DNA from: CAG-492 sp045643465
GTDB lineage: Bacteria > Bacillota > Clostridia > TANB77 > CAG-508
DNA length: 64,000 bases
Direction: 5' to 3'
Assembly: GCA_045643465.1 (NCBI GenBank)
Contig: JAZUKV010000009.1
Span: 46,397 to 110,396 of the forward strand
Shown here piece by piece: positions 1 to 6,934 of the stretch. The position numbers and the translations under genes are program-made. The notes beneath the pieces were generated by a model, which worked only from the letters and a program-made list of their open reading frames with translations, did no database searches and was not told the DNA's origin. Position 1 is the stretch's first letter. Each line of letters starts with the position of its first letter.

Positions 1-461
1 ACTGGTATAAATTGACCTTCTAGAGCTGTTATATCAGCAGCCTGGCTTACTGGATATCCTAGAAAACCATAAGTTACACTTTCTCCAAATAAATCTCTTT
101 TTTGCGCAATTTCTGTTTTAACTGTTGGATTCCTTTGTAATCTAGATATTGTTACTAAATTTGAATAAAATACTGTAAGTTCAGCTACTTCTGGAATCAT
201 TGATTGAATATAAATTGTTGTTTTCTCTGGATCAATTCCACATGACAAATAATCTATTGCTAATTCCCTAACATTTTTTCTTACTTTTTCTGGATTATTA
301 AAATTATCTGTTAAAGCTTGCACATCTGCTATTAATATAAATTGTTCGTATTCTCCTGAATTTTGTAATTCGACCCTCTTTTTTAAAGAGCCAAAATAAT
401 GTCCTATATGTAATCTTCCTGTTGGTCTATCACCTGTTACTATACGTTTTTTCTTTTCCAT
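1..461 (-). CDS. trpS: tryptophanyl-tRNA synthetase, N-terminal part (runs off window)
   Basis: Charges tRNA-Trp with tryptophan in the cytoplasm. The visible 153 residues open with MEKKKRIVTGDRPTGRLHIG, and the class I HIGH motif is at residues 18-21. The GDRPTG-LHIGHYFGSL signature and the later SRLQRNPTVK segment and QAADI stretch are typical of bacterial TrpRS rather than TyrRS. The start is set by a GGGAG ribosome-binding site 7-8 bases upstream of the ATG. The KMSKS motif and C-terminus lie beyond the left edge, so completeness cannot be judged. It diverges from the next gene; no T-box is visible in the roughly 200 bp between them. Confidence 0.93.
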   Translation of the reverse strand, partial: MEKKKRIVTGDRPTGRLHIGHYFGSLKKRVELQNSGEYEQFILIADVQALTDNFNNPEKVRKNVRELAIDYLSCGIDPEKTTIYIQSMIPEVAELTVFYSNLVTISRLQRNPTVKTEIAQKRDLFGESVTYGFLGYPVSQAADITALEGQFIP

Positions 462-589
462 AATAAATCTCCCGTTCTTTTTTATAGTCAATTACTTTAT
501 ATTATAAGATAAACTCATTTATTTTTCAAGTTTTTTTGAAAAACTAAACCTCAACATTTTGTAGTTTTAAAAAAAATTTTTCAAAAATG

Positions 590-618
590 TTGTCACATTT
601 TGTAACTTATGTTAAAAT
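590..618 (+). promoter_or_regulatory. sigma-A promoter for the 669 gene
   Basis: TTGTCA (590-595) and TAAAAT (613-618) are separated by 17 bp, about 50 bp upstream of the ATG. Confidence 0.7.
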
Positions 619-668
619 AAGCTTGGAATTATATTCTAAATATTCTAAATTTTAGGAGGGGATTCATT

Positions 669-959
669 ATGGATAAGAAAACAACAGGTTGGGTTGCTTA
701 TATAACATGGATTGGCTTAATAGTTGCATATTGTGCTGGAGATAAAGAAGGCGCAAAATTTCATTTAAATCAATCATTAGTTATAACATTAGCTATGCTT
801 GCAGGAATAGTAGTTATGTTTATTCCTTTCATTGGATGGATTGTCGGTGGATTATGGAATACATTCTGCTTTATTTGCTGGATTTTAGGATTAATTGCAG
901 CTATCAATGAAGAAGAAAAAGAAGTTCCATTATTAGGACAAATTAAAATTTTAAAATAA
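669..959 (+). CDS. small DUF4870/Tic20-like membrane protein
   Basis: A 96-residue protein of unknown function. It has about three hydrophobic segments (near residues 7-24, 35-55 and 57-80) and the pattern WVAYITWIGLIVAY, then AKFHLNQSL, that I associate with the DUF4870 family of small integral membrane proteins. The C-terminus is charged (NEEEKEVPLLGQ). The ATG follows a strong AGGAGGG site at 654-660. It is a single-gene unit with its own promoter and a factor-independent terminator directly after the stop. The family assignment is by sequence resemblance only. Confidence 0.7.
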   Translation: MDKKTTGWVAYITWIGLIVAYCAGDKEGAKFHLNQSLVITLAMLAGIVVMFIPFIGWIVGGLWNTFCFICWILGLIAAINEEEKEVPLLGQIKILK

Positions 960-973
960 TCTAGTATTATTTA

Positions 974-1002
974 GCAACTACTTTATGTAGTTGCTTTTTT
1001 TT
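974..1002 (+). terminator. intrinsic terminator of the 669 gene
   Basis: 8-bp stem GCAACTAC/GTAGTTGC (974-981 with 987-994) followed by eight T. Confidence 0.85.
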
Positions 1003-1086
1003 ACAAAATTTATAAAATTATTATTTATATGCATACCTTCATAAAAAATGTAAATACTAATCTTAAAATTTATTATGGAGGTTTAT

Positions 1087-1473
1087 ATGGATTTTATTCA
1101 AAGTATTGATTTGATGCAACTTCTAAAATGTTTTTTAGTTGGAGGAATAATTTGTATAATTGGACAAATTCTAATAGATAAAACCAAACTTACACCTGCA
1201 AGAATACTTGTTTCTTTTGTTACTATAGGAGTTATTCTTGGTGCAATTGGAATTTACAAATATTTAATTGACTTTGCTGGTTGCGGTGCAACAGTTCCTC
1301 TTCTAGGTTTTGGAGCAAATCTTGCAAAAGGAACTTTAGAAGGAATCAAATCTGATGGATTGCTAGGAGCATTTATTGGTGGAGTAAAAGCTTCTGCTGG
1401 TGGTATAGCTGCCGCAGTTTTCTTTGGATATTTAGCATCTTTAGTTGCTAAACCAAAGATTAAAAAACAATAA
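1087..1473 (+). CDS. spoVAE: stage V sporulation protein AE (SpoVAE/SpoVAEb-like)
   Basis: A component of the SpoVA channel that moves dipicolinic acid across the inner spore membrane during spore formation and germination. The 128-residue protein has the family features: a first membrane segment with GGIICIIGQILIDKTKLTPA, a glycine-rich ATVPLLGFGANLAKG centre and a final membrane helix ending in Lys-rich sequence. An upstream in-frame ATG at 1075 overlaps the ribosome-binding site; the ATG at 1087 sits 5 bases after GGAGG and is preferred. The gene stands alone here without spoVAC or spoVAD beside it, so the other subunits must be elsewhere if the channel is made. Confidence 0.85.
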   Translation: MDFIQSIDLMQLLKCFLVGGIICIIGQILIDKTKLTPARILVSFVTIGVILGAIGIYKYLIDFAGCGATVPLLGFGANLAKGTLEGIKSDGLLGAFIGGVKASAGGIAAAVFFGYLASLVAKPKIKKQ

Positions 1474-1476
1474 AAA

Positions 1477-1516
1477 AATTAGGGACTAAAACAAAATTAA
1501 TTGTCCCTAATTTTTT
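1477..1516. terminator. bidirectional terminator between spoVAE and HD gene
   Basis: 10-bp stem AATTAGGGAC/GTCCCTAATT (1477-1486 with 1503-1512), flanked by A-run and T-run, so it can serve both convergent genes. Confidence 0.8.
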
Positions 1517-1519
1517 ATA

Positions 1520-2074
1520 TTAAATATCAAATAAATATGTAGCTTCCAAATCAGCTTCATGTGTTAATAATGCCAGTGGATATTTTTTATATGCAGCACC
1601 AATTGTATTATATAATTCTTTTGGCTCTGTATATCCCATATGCCAGCGGATACTATATTTCTCTTCAGGTGTTAATTTTATATATTCTGTAATCATCATA
1701 ACTGATTTTTCGCCATGACCATAAGGAATTGTATCATCAACTGTATAATATGGCACTTTTTCCCATTCTCCTAAAGCGTTTTTAGCATTTCTATAGTCAA
1801 CCTTATAAAAATTTAGTTTACAAATATCATGTAATAATGCAACTAATTTTACAGAATCATCTGACACTTGCATATCTATAACATTATGCTTTACCTTATA
1901 ATCTAATATTTCATATACTTTTAAGCTATGTTCAACAAGTCCACATTCATATGCTCCATGGAATCTTGTACTTGCTGGGGCTTTAAAAAAATCTGTTTTT
2001 TCCAAAAAAGATATCAAATCTTCAATTCCTTCTCTATTTGTACTTCTTAATAGCTCTATAAATTTATCTTTCAT
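1520..2074 (-). CDS. HD-domain phosphohydrolase
   Basis: A predicted metal-dependent phosphohydrolase of 184 residues; substrate unknown. The HD motif is LLHDICK (about residues 80-86), with an earlier conserved His in GLVEHSLKVYE and later HGEKS and WHMGYTE histidines that would complete a metal site. It resembles the HD part of proteins annotated simply as hydrolase in Clostridia and the YhaM-type HD fold, but lacks an OB domain. The ATG is preceded by a GGAG site. It follows argS on the same strand, separated by a 28-bp palindrome, so co-transcription with argS is uncertain. Confidence 0.75.
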   Translation of the reverse strand: MKDKFIELLRSTNREGIEDLISFLEKTDFFKAPASTRFHGAYECGLVEHSLKVYEILDYKVKHNVIDMQVSDDSVKLVALLHDICKLNFYKVDYRNAKNALGEWEKVPYYTVDDTIPYGHGEKSVMMITEYIKLTPEEKYSIRWHMGYTEPKELYNTIGAAYKKYPLALLTHEADLEATYLFDI

Positions 2075-2114
2075 ATATATCTACTCCTTCATAAAAAATC
2101 GAAAACAGAAACCC

Positions 2115-2174
2115 TGGAAACCGGGACGGTTCTAAATTCCACAAAAGTGGAATTTAGAACCGTCCCGGTTTCCA
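2115..2174. repeat. perfect 28-bp inverted repeat with AAAA loop
   Basis: Left arm 2115-2142 and right arm 2147-2174 are perfect reverse complements around an AAAA loop. The arms contain CCGGGACGG and its complement and are much richer in G+C than the flanks. No T-run follows on the minus strand, so it is not a standard terminator for argS. It looks like a REP- or MITE-type palindrome. No second copy is seen in the window. Confidence 0.9.
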
Positions 2175-2182
2175 CTTCTTTC

Positions 2183-3889
2183 TTACATTTTCTCTGGAAC
2201 TTCTATTCCTAATAGTTTTAATCCTGTTTTTAATACTGTACCTACCATTTCTGTTAAGAATAATCGTGCATCTTGTATTTCTTTTTCTTCTCCTACTATA
2301 TGGTTTTCTGAATAAAAACTACTAAAACTTTGTGCTAAATCTATTAAATATCTTGCTAATATTGATGGTTCATTTTTGTTTGCTGCCATTTTTACTATAT
2401 CACTAAATGCATATAGGTTTTTGATTATATTCATTGAAAAACCATCTGTTATTTTGTCTAATTCTATATCTTTGTATTCTGGAGTATATCCTGCCTTTTC
2501 TAAAATACTTTTTGTACGTACATATATGTATTGTATATATGGCCCAGTTTCTCCTTGGAAGTTTAATAAAATATCCCAGTCAAATATCTCATCTTTGATT
2601 CTATTATTTGATAAATCATTAAATATTACTGCTCCAATTCCTACTTGCCTTGCAATTTCTTCCTTATCCTCTAAATTTGGATTTTTTTCTTCTATTATTT
2701 TTTCTGCTCTTTGTATTGATTCACGTAATAAATCTTCAAGTTTTACAACTGTACCTTCCCTTGTTGACATCTTTCCAGTTGGAAGTAGTACCATTCCAAA
2801 TGGTACATGCTCTAATCCATTTATGTATTTTTCATCTAATCCCAATAATTTAGCTGTTTCAAATACTTGCTTAAAGTGTAATATTTGTTCATATGATGTT
2901 ACATATAAAGCTTTGTCAAAATCATATGTTCTTGCTCTAAATAAAATTGCTGCTAAATCTCTTGCTGCATATGTTGATGATCCATCTGATTTTTTTATCA
3001 TACATGGTGGCATGTCTTTTTCTGATAAATCTATAATTTTTGCTCCTTCTGATACTTCTAGTTTTCCTGATTTTTCTAATATTTCCAATACTTCAGGAAC
3101 TTTTGGCGCAATATATGCTTCTCCATCCCATGAATCAAATCTTCCACCTAATATGTCATATATTTTCTTAAATTCTACTAAACTTATTTTTCTAAATTTC
3201 TCCCACAATTCAACACAATAAGGATCTCCATCTTCTAACTTTTTAAAATTATTTCTGCAATTTTCTAAAACTTGTTCATCCTCTTTGCATAATGTATTTA
3301 TTCTTACATACATATCCATCATTTGATTTATCGGGTCTTTTTCTATATTATACTCATTTCCCCATAATTTGTATGCTTCTATCATTTTTCCAAATTGAGT
3401 TCCATAATCACCTAAATAATTTAAACCTTTTACATTATATCCTAAAAATTCATGAATATTATATAAAGATTGACCTATTACTGTTGAACGTAAATGTCCT
3501 ATATGAAAAGGTTTTGCTATATTTGGATGAGAATAATCTATTACTATATTCTTACCTTTTCCGCAATCAGAAGATCCAAACATGTCTTTTTTGTCATTAT
3601 ATTCATCAGCAACTTCTTTAATAATTACTAATTTGTTTACAAAAAAGTTCAAATATCCTCCAACAACTTCAACCTTTTCAATAATTTCATCTAATTTTAT
3701 TTTTTCTTTAAGCTCTGCCGCTATTATTTGAGGTGCTTTATGCATTTGCTTAGCTAATCTAAAACAAGGAAAAGCATAATCTCCATTTGCCGAATCTTTT
3801 GGTATCTCTATAAAAGATTCAAGCTCTTCTATTGTTAAATCAACTTCTTTTGCAATTAATTTAGCAATTTCAATTTTTAAATTTTTCAT
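2183..3889 (-). CDS. argS: arginyl-tRNA synthetase
   Basis: Charges tRNA-Arg. The 568-residue protein has the N-terminal additional domain typical of ArgRS, the HIGH motif at residues 129-132 inside SHPNIAKPFHIGHLRST, the GDYGTQFG signature, and a catalytic loop GKMSTREG in place of KMSKS. The C-terminal anticodon-binding domain ends in LLGIEVPEKM, the usual family ending. It is transcribed from a strong promoter through a T-box leader (3950-4196), so expression should respond to uncharged tRNA. The ATG has a purine-rich site (AAGGAAG) upstream. Confidence 0.97.
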   Translation of the reverse strand: MKNLKIEIAKLIAKEVDLTIEELESFIEIPKDSANGDYAFPCFRLAKQMHKAPQIIAAELKEKIKLDEIIEKVEVVGGYLNFFVNKLVIIKEVADEYNDKKDMFGSSDCGKGKNIVIDYSHPNIAKPFHIGHLRSTVIGQSLYNIHEFLGYNVKGLNYLGDYGTQFGKMIEAYKLWGNEYNIEKDPINQMMDMYVRINTLCKEDEQVLENCRNNFKKLEDGDPYCVELWEKFRKISLVEFKKIYDILGGRFDSWDGEAYIAPKVPEVLEILEKSGKLEVSEGAKIIDLSEKDMPPCMIKKSDGSSTYAARDLAAILFRARTYDFDKALYVTSYEQILHFKQVFETAKLLGLDEKYINGLEHVPFGMVLLPTGKMSTREGTVVKLEDLLRESIQRAEKIIEEKNPNLEDKEEIARQVGIGAVIFNDLSNNRIKDEIFDWDILLNFQGETGPYIQYIYVRTKSILEKAGYTPEYKDIELDKITDGFSMNIIKNLYAFSDIVKMAANKNEPSILARYLIDLAQSFSSFYSENHIVGEEKEIQDARLFLTEMVGTVLKTGLKLLGIEVPEKM

Positions 3890-3949
3890 AAATCTTTTCT
3901 TCCTTTCATTTTAAATATTTTTATATGGTTATAAGTGCTTTATACAATA

Positions 3950-3986
3950 CAAAAAACGCACTTCTAGATTGCTCTAGAGGTGCGTT
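3950..3986 (-). terminator. attenuator terminator of the argS T-box
   Basis: Stem AACGCAC/GTGCGTT with inner CTAGA pairing and a T6 tail; competes with the antiterminator that contains the GTGGTACC bulge. Confidence 0.85.
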
Positions 3987-4196
3987 AATAGCATGGTACC
4001 ACTCTAATTGACTATATTATAAAATATAATCCTCTCAAAATCTGTAACGTAGATATACGAATTGCAATACTATTATTTCCTGCAATCACTCTCAAGCTCT
4101 AATAACTTACTAAATTTCTGCTAGACTTCCACTCTGCTCTAGCTCGCTGGAGAAATTCTTCATGTAATTATCCTCTTGATCAACGATTTATATTAT
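3950..4196 (-). ncRNA. T-box riboswitch leader of argS
   Basis: The minus-strand leader holds the elements of a T-box: a long stem I whose apical part reads AGCTAGA...TCTAGC, the conserved antiterminator bulge AGAGTGGTACC at 3995-4005, and a terminator stem at 3950-3986 followed by six T. The likely specifier is AGA (4098-4100, Arg), in the 3' internal loop of stem I, followed by a GC-containing lower helix. The specifier call is an inference from a hand fold. It matches the downstream argS. Confidence 0.9.
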
Positions 4197-4202
4197 GTTG
4201 AC

Positions 4203-4231
4203 ATTATATTATTAATTTAAAATATTGTCAA
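4203..4231 (-). promoter_or_regulatory. consensus sigma-A promoter of argS
   Basis: TTGACA (4226-4231) and TATAAT (4203-4208) with a 17-bp spacer: a full consensus match on the minus strand. Confidence 0.9.
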
Positions 4232-4265
4232 CTATTTTTACAAAACTATAGTTTTGCTCGCTATA

Positions 4266-5627
4266 TTATTCATTATATATTTCTAATTGTTGGCAAAACA
4301 AAGTACTTTTTGTTGTAAACAAATTAAAACACTTAAGCCTATTTAACATTTTCCTAACATTCCATAAACCTAATCCATGCTCTTTGCTTGTATCTTGCTT
4401 ACTTGTATATCCTTTCTCAAATATTTTGTCTACATCTATGTCAATTTCATTATACGTATTTTCTACAATTATTAAGTTTCTATTTACTTTTGTATCTTTT
4501 ATAAATTTAACATTTACAATTTTGTTTTCACAATCGCGTGCCGCTTCTATTGCATTATCTAGTAAAATACCTAAAATTCTGCACAATTCATATGTATATT
4601 GCTCAATTTCCTTAAAATCCATCTCAACTTGAACATTTATAGTAATATCGCCTTCTTGTGCTAAATGGTATTTATTTGTTAAAACACTATATATAGCTGA
4701 ATTTTTTATTATATTTGGATCTAATATTCCCATGTTATTTATATCTTGGCATTCTTTCATTAATGATTTTGACATTCTCTCTAGACCCTCATAGTTTTGA
4801 GTATCTATATATCCTTTTAATGCTTGTACAATATTTCCAAAATCATGTCTAAACCCTCTTATATTATCATACATAATTCCTAATGTCTTATTATAAGATT
4901 CAAGTGATTCAATTTTTGTATCTTGTTCCTCTATTTTTGTTATTTCAATTATATTTTTAATACTAAAATAAAAATATATAACTAATGAAATAATATCTAA
5001 TACTAATATGCTAAATGGAAAATTAACTTCATACATTGACATTTCTAAAGCATTAAATACTAGGATAGCAATTCCTATAATTGTTGTAATTATTATGCTA
5101 ATTCTATTTTTATCACTTATTTTGTTTGGAATATTTATATTAAATTTTTTAATTCTTAATATACAATATATTACAGCTCTAAATGAAATAACTGCTAGCG
5201 CTAAATAAGCTTTATATTGAAAATCATACATTCCATTAAAATACGTATCTATATGATTAAACATATTACAAACTAGTTTTGAAAAAATTGCTTCTGGGCA
5301 TACTATTGTTATTGTATTTACAGATTCGCCTAATATACTTTTTTCTATATTCTGTTTATATATTATCTTATATAAAATAATTGTTGTTATTATATTTAAT
5401 ATTCTATAAAATGGTACTGCTATAAATATTGAACTTACTAATCTTATTAAAGCATCTAGCACAATCATTAATATATTTTTCTTTTTATTTGTTGAAACAT
5501 TAAATATTTTTGTAAAATACAATACATTAAATACAGCTAAACATAAAGAGCTAAGTAAACTTACAATTAACCATTCTATAAAACCATTTCCGTTCATCAA
5601 TTTTTGTAATTCATAAATTCCTACCAT
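4266..5627 (-). CDS. AgrC-like GHKL sensor histidine kinase, orphan
   Basis: A 453-residue membrane sensor kinase. About six transmembrane segments fill residues 15-225, followed by a short coiled linker. The dimerisation segment reads NIRGFRHDFGNIVQAL, with the phospho-acceptor His in RHDF, as in AgrC and CitA/DcuS-like kinases of the HATPase_c_5 group. The ATPase N-box has LLDNAIEAARDCE and the G-box is EHGLGLWNVRKM. Such kinases normally pair with a LytTR response regulator and often a peptide signal, but no such gene is adjacent. The promoter upstream carries repeated TTCGACA motifs. The ligand is unknown. Confidence 0.85.
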   Translation of the reverse strand: MVGIYELQKLMNGNGFIEWLIVSLLSSLCLAVFNVLYFTKIFNVSTNKKKNILMIVLDALIRLVSSIFIAVPFYRILNIITTIILYKIIYKQNIEKSILGESVNTITIVCPEAIFSKLVCNMFNHIDTYFNGMYDFQYKAYLALAVISFRAVIYCILRIKKFNINIPNKISDKNRISIIITTIIGIAILVFNALEMSMYEVNFPFSILVLDIISLVIYFYFSIKNIIEITKIEEQDTKIESLESYNKTLGIMYDNIRGFRHDFGNIVQALKGYIDTQNYEGLERMSKSLMKECQDINNMGILDPNIIKNSAIYSVLTNKYHLAQEGDITINVQVEMDFKEIEQYTYELCRILGILLDNAIEAARDCENKIVNVKFIKDTKVNRNLIIVENTYNEIDIDVDKIFEKGYTSKQDTSKEHGLGLWNVRKMLNRLKCFNLFTTKSTLFCQQLEIYNE

Positions 5628-5668
5628 ATTTCATCTTCCTTTGTAGTTATATTAATTCATTTTTGCAT

Positions 5669-5697
5669 ATTTTAACATGTCGAATTTTAATTGACAA
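5669..5697 (-). promoter_or_regulatory. promoter of the GHKL kinase gene
   Basis: TTGTCA (5692-5697), 17-bp spacer, TAAAAT (5669-5674). The spacer contains one TTCGACA motif. Confidence 0.75.
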
Positions 5698-5733
5698 CAA
5701 AAATCGTATTGTATTTTTCGACATCATTCGACA
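5677..5733 (-). promoter_or_regulatory. cluster of TTCGACA/TGTCGAA motifs, possible operator
   Basis: On the plus strand TTCGACA occurs at 5717-5723 and 5727-5733, start to start 10 bp apart, and its inverse TGTCGAA at 5678-5684 inside the promoter spacer. Equal-phase direct repeats just upstream of a -35 box suggest a regulator binding site. The regulator is unknown. Confidence 0.45.
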
Positions 5734-5753
5734 GATATATTCATAATTATCTC

Positions 5754-5782
5754 AAAAAAAGAAATTCCTTTTACAGAATTTC
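5754..5782 (-). terminator. terminator of the NUDIX-HD gene
   Basis: 7-bp stem GAAATTC/GAATTTC (5761-5767 with 5776-5782) followed on the minus strand by seven T. It overlaps the stop codon of the gene. Confidence 0.7.
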
Positions 5783-6913
5783 TTTCCAAATTTTATTATT
5801 AAATAATACTTCGTATTTCATATTAAATTTATTACAAAAAGATTTTATTGCATATCCCACCTTTTTCATAAAATAATATTCTTCAAGCTCTTCTTTGTTA
5901 ATTCTTTCATCACATATAAATTTTACAATAAAAACATTGTCTACAACTTTAACGTCTATATCTTTTATATATTGCATTTGTCGCATTCCTTCAATTTGAA
6001 GGCCTCTTGAAGTTACTCTTGTTGACTTTATATCCAATTTATCTGCTAGTATCAAAGCTAATTGAAATACATTATCTGTTTCAAATCCATCACTATGATT
6101 TTTTATAGCATTCAATATTAAATTTTCATTCTCAAGTTTTATATTCTTATTAGCAAAATACTTTTTCGCAAAATCATAACTTCGCTCTCCATGATTTTGT
6201 TTCCCTTCACTAACTCCTGTATCATGCATATATGCTGCAATCTTTGCTTCCTCAACCTCTCTACCTTCTGCATTTATAGCTACCATGATTTTTTCTGTTA
6301 AATTAACAACATTCATAACATGATTTAAATCATGATGTGCAAAAAAATTATCATCTTCGCTAGTAGCTATTTTATTGTATATATTTATGATTTCCTGATC
6401 ATTTATAATCTGATTATATAAAAGCTCTCCTAAATCGTTATTAGTCTTATGCCTAGAAATGTTTTCCCCTTGTAGCACTTCCTTAAAAATTTTAGGTTTA
6501 ATTATTACATTATCCAAATCGTTTAAATCAACCCATTCATATTGAACATGAGATTCTTCTTCCCCCTCCACATTTTTCAATGTAGTTTCAATTAATTTAT
6601 CTTTTTCATTCTTAAATTCTAATTTATAAATGAACAAATATTCTTGATAGTTTCTATTATTTAATTTGAATAGATTTTCAACAACTGTAATAAACTCTAT
6701 AATCTCAACATCTTTTCCTAGCTCTTCCTTAATCTCTCTTACAATTGCTTCATCAGAAGTTTCTCCAAATTTAATTCTGCCTCCTACTAATGCGTAATAT
6801 GATTTATTTATATCTCTATGTAATAATATTTTATTGTTATGGATAATAACTCCAGCAGCTCTGCAATTAATTCTCCAATCCTCTAAATCAATAGTTATAT
6901 CTTTCCCCAACAT
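5771..6913 (-). CDS. NUDIX hydrolase fused to an HD-domain phosphohydrolase
   Basis: A 380-residue two-domain enzyme. Residues about 12-150 form a NUDIX domain with an intact Nudix box (GGRIKFGETSDEAIVREIKE followed by ELG), which hydrolyses nucleoside diphosphates linked to another group. Residues about 175-300 form an HD domain with HHDLNHVMNV, AAYMHDTG and HGERSYDF, as in metal phosphohydrolases, and a C-terminal extension follows. It is the last gene of an apparent three-gene unit with a HelD-like helicase (21-bp gap) and another HD protein. The substrate is unknown; nucleotide clean-up or a signalling nucleotide are both possible. RBS GGAGAG precedes the ATG. Confidence 0.85.
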   Translation of the reverse strand: MLGKDITIDLEDWRINCRAAGVIIHNNKILLHRDINKSYYALVGGRIKFGETSDEAIVREIKEELGKDVEIIEFITVVENLFKLNNRNYQEYLFIYKLEFKNEKDKLIETTLKNVEGEEESHVQYEWVDLNDLDNVIIKPKIFKEVLQGENISRHKTNNDLGELLYNQIINDQEIINIYNKIATSEDDNFFAHHDLNHVMNVVNLTEKIMVAINAEGREVEEAKIAAYMHDTGVSEGKQNHGERSYDFAKKYFANKNIKLENENLILNAIKNHSDGFETDNVFQLALILADKLDIKSTRVTSRGLQIEGMRQMQYIKDIDVKVVDNVFIVKFICDERINKEELEEYYFMKKVGYAIKSFCNKFNMKYEVLFNNKIWKEIL

Positions 6914-6934
6914 AAACTTACTCTCCTTTTTTAA

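Noticed and set aside
2115..2174. Reading the 28-bp palindrome as the argS terminator
   Set aside because: On the minus strand the 3' side is followed by GGGTTTCTGTTTTCG rather than a T-run, and the stem is far longer than other terminators here.
2376..3221. 281-codon plus-strand frame antisense to argS
   Set aside because: A shadow of the real argS gene in an A+T-rich frame: Ser/Ile/Phe-rich, no family resemblance, no start signals.
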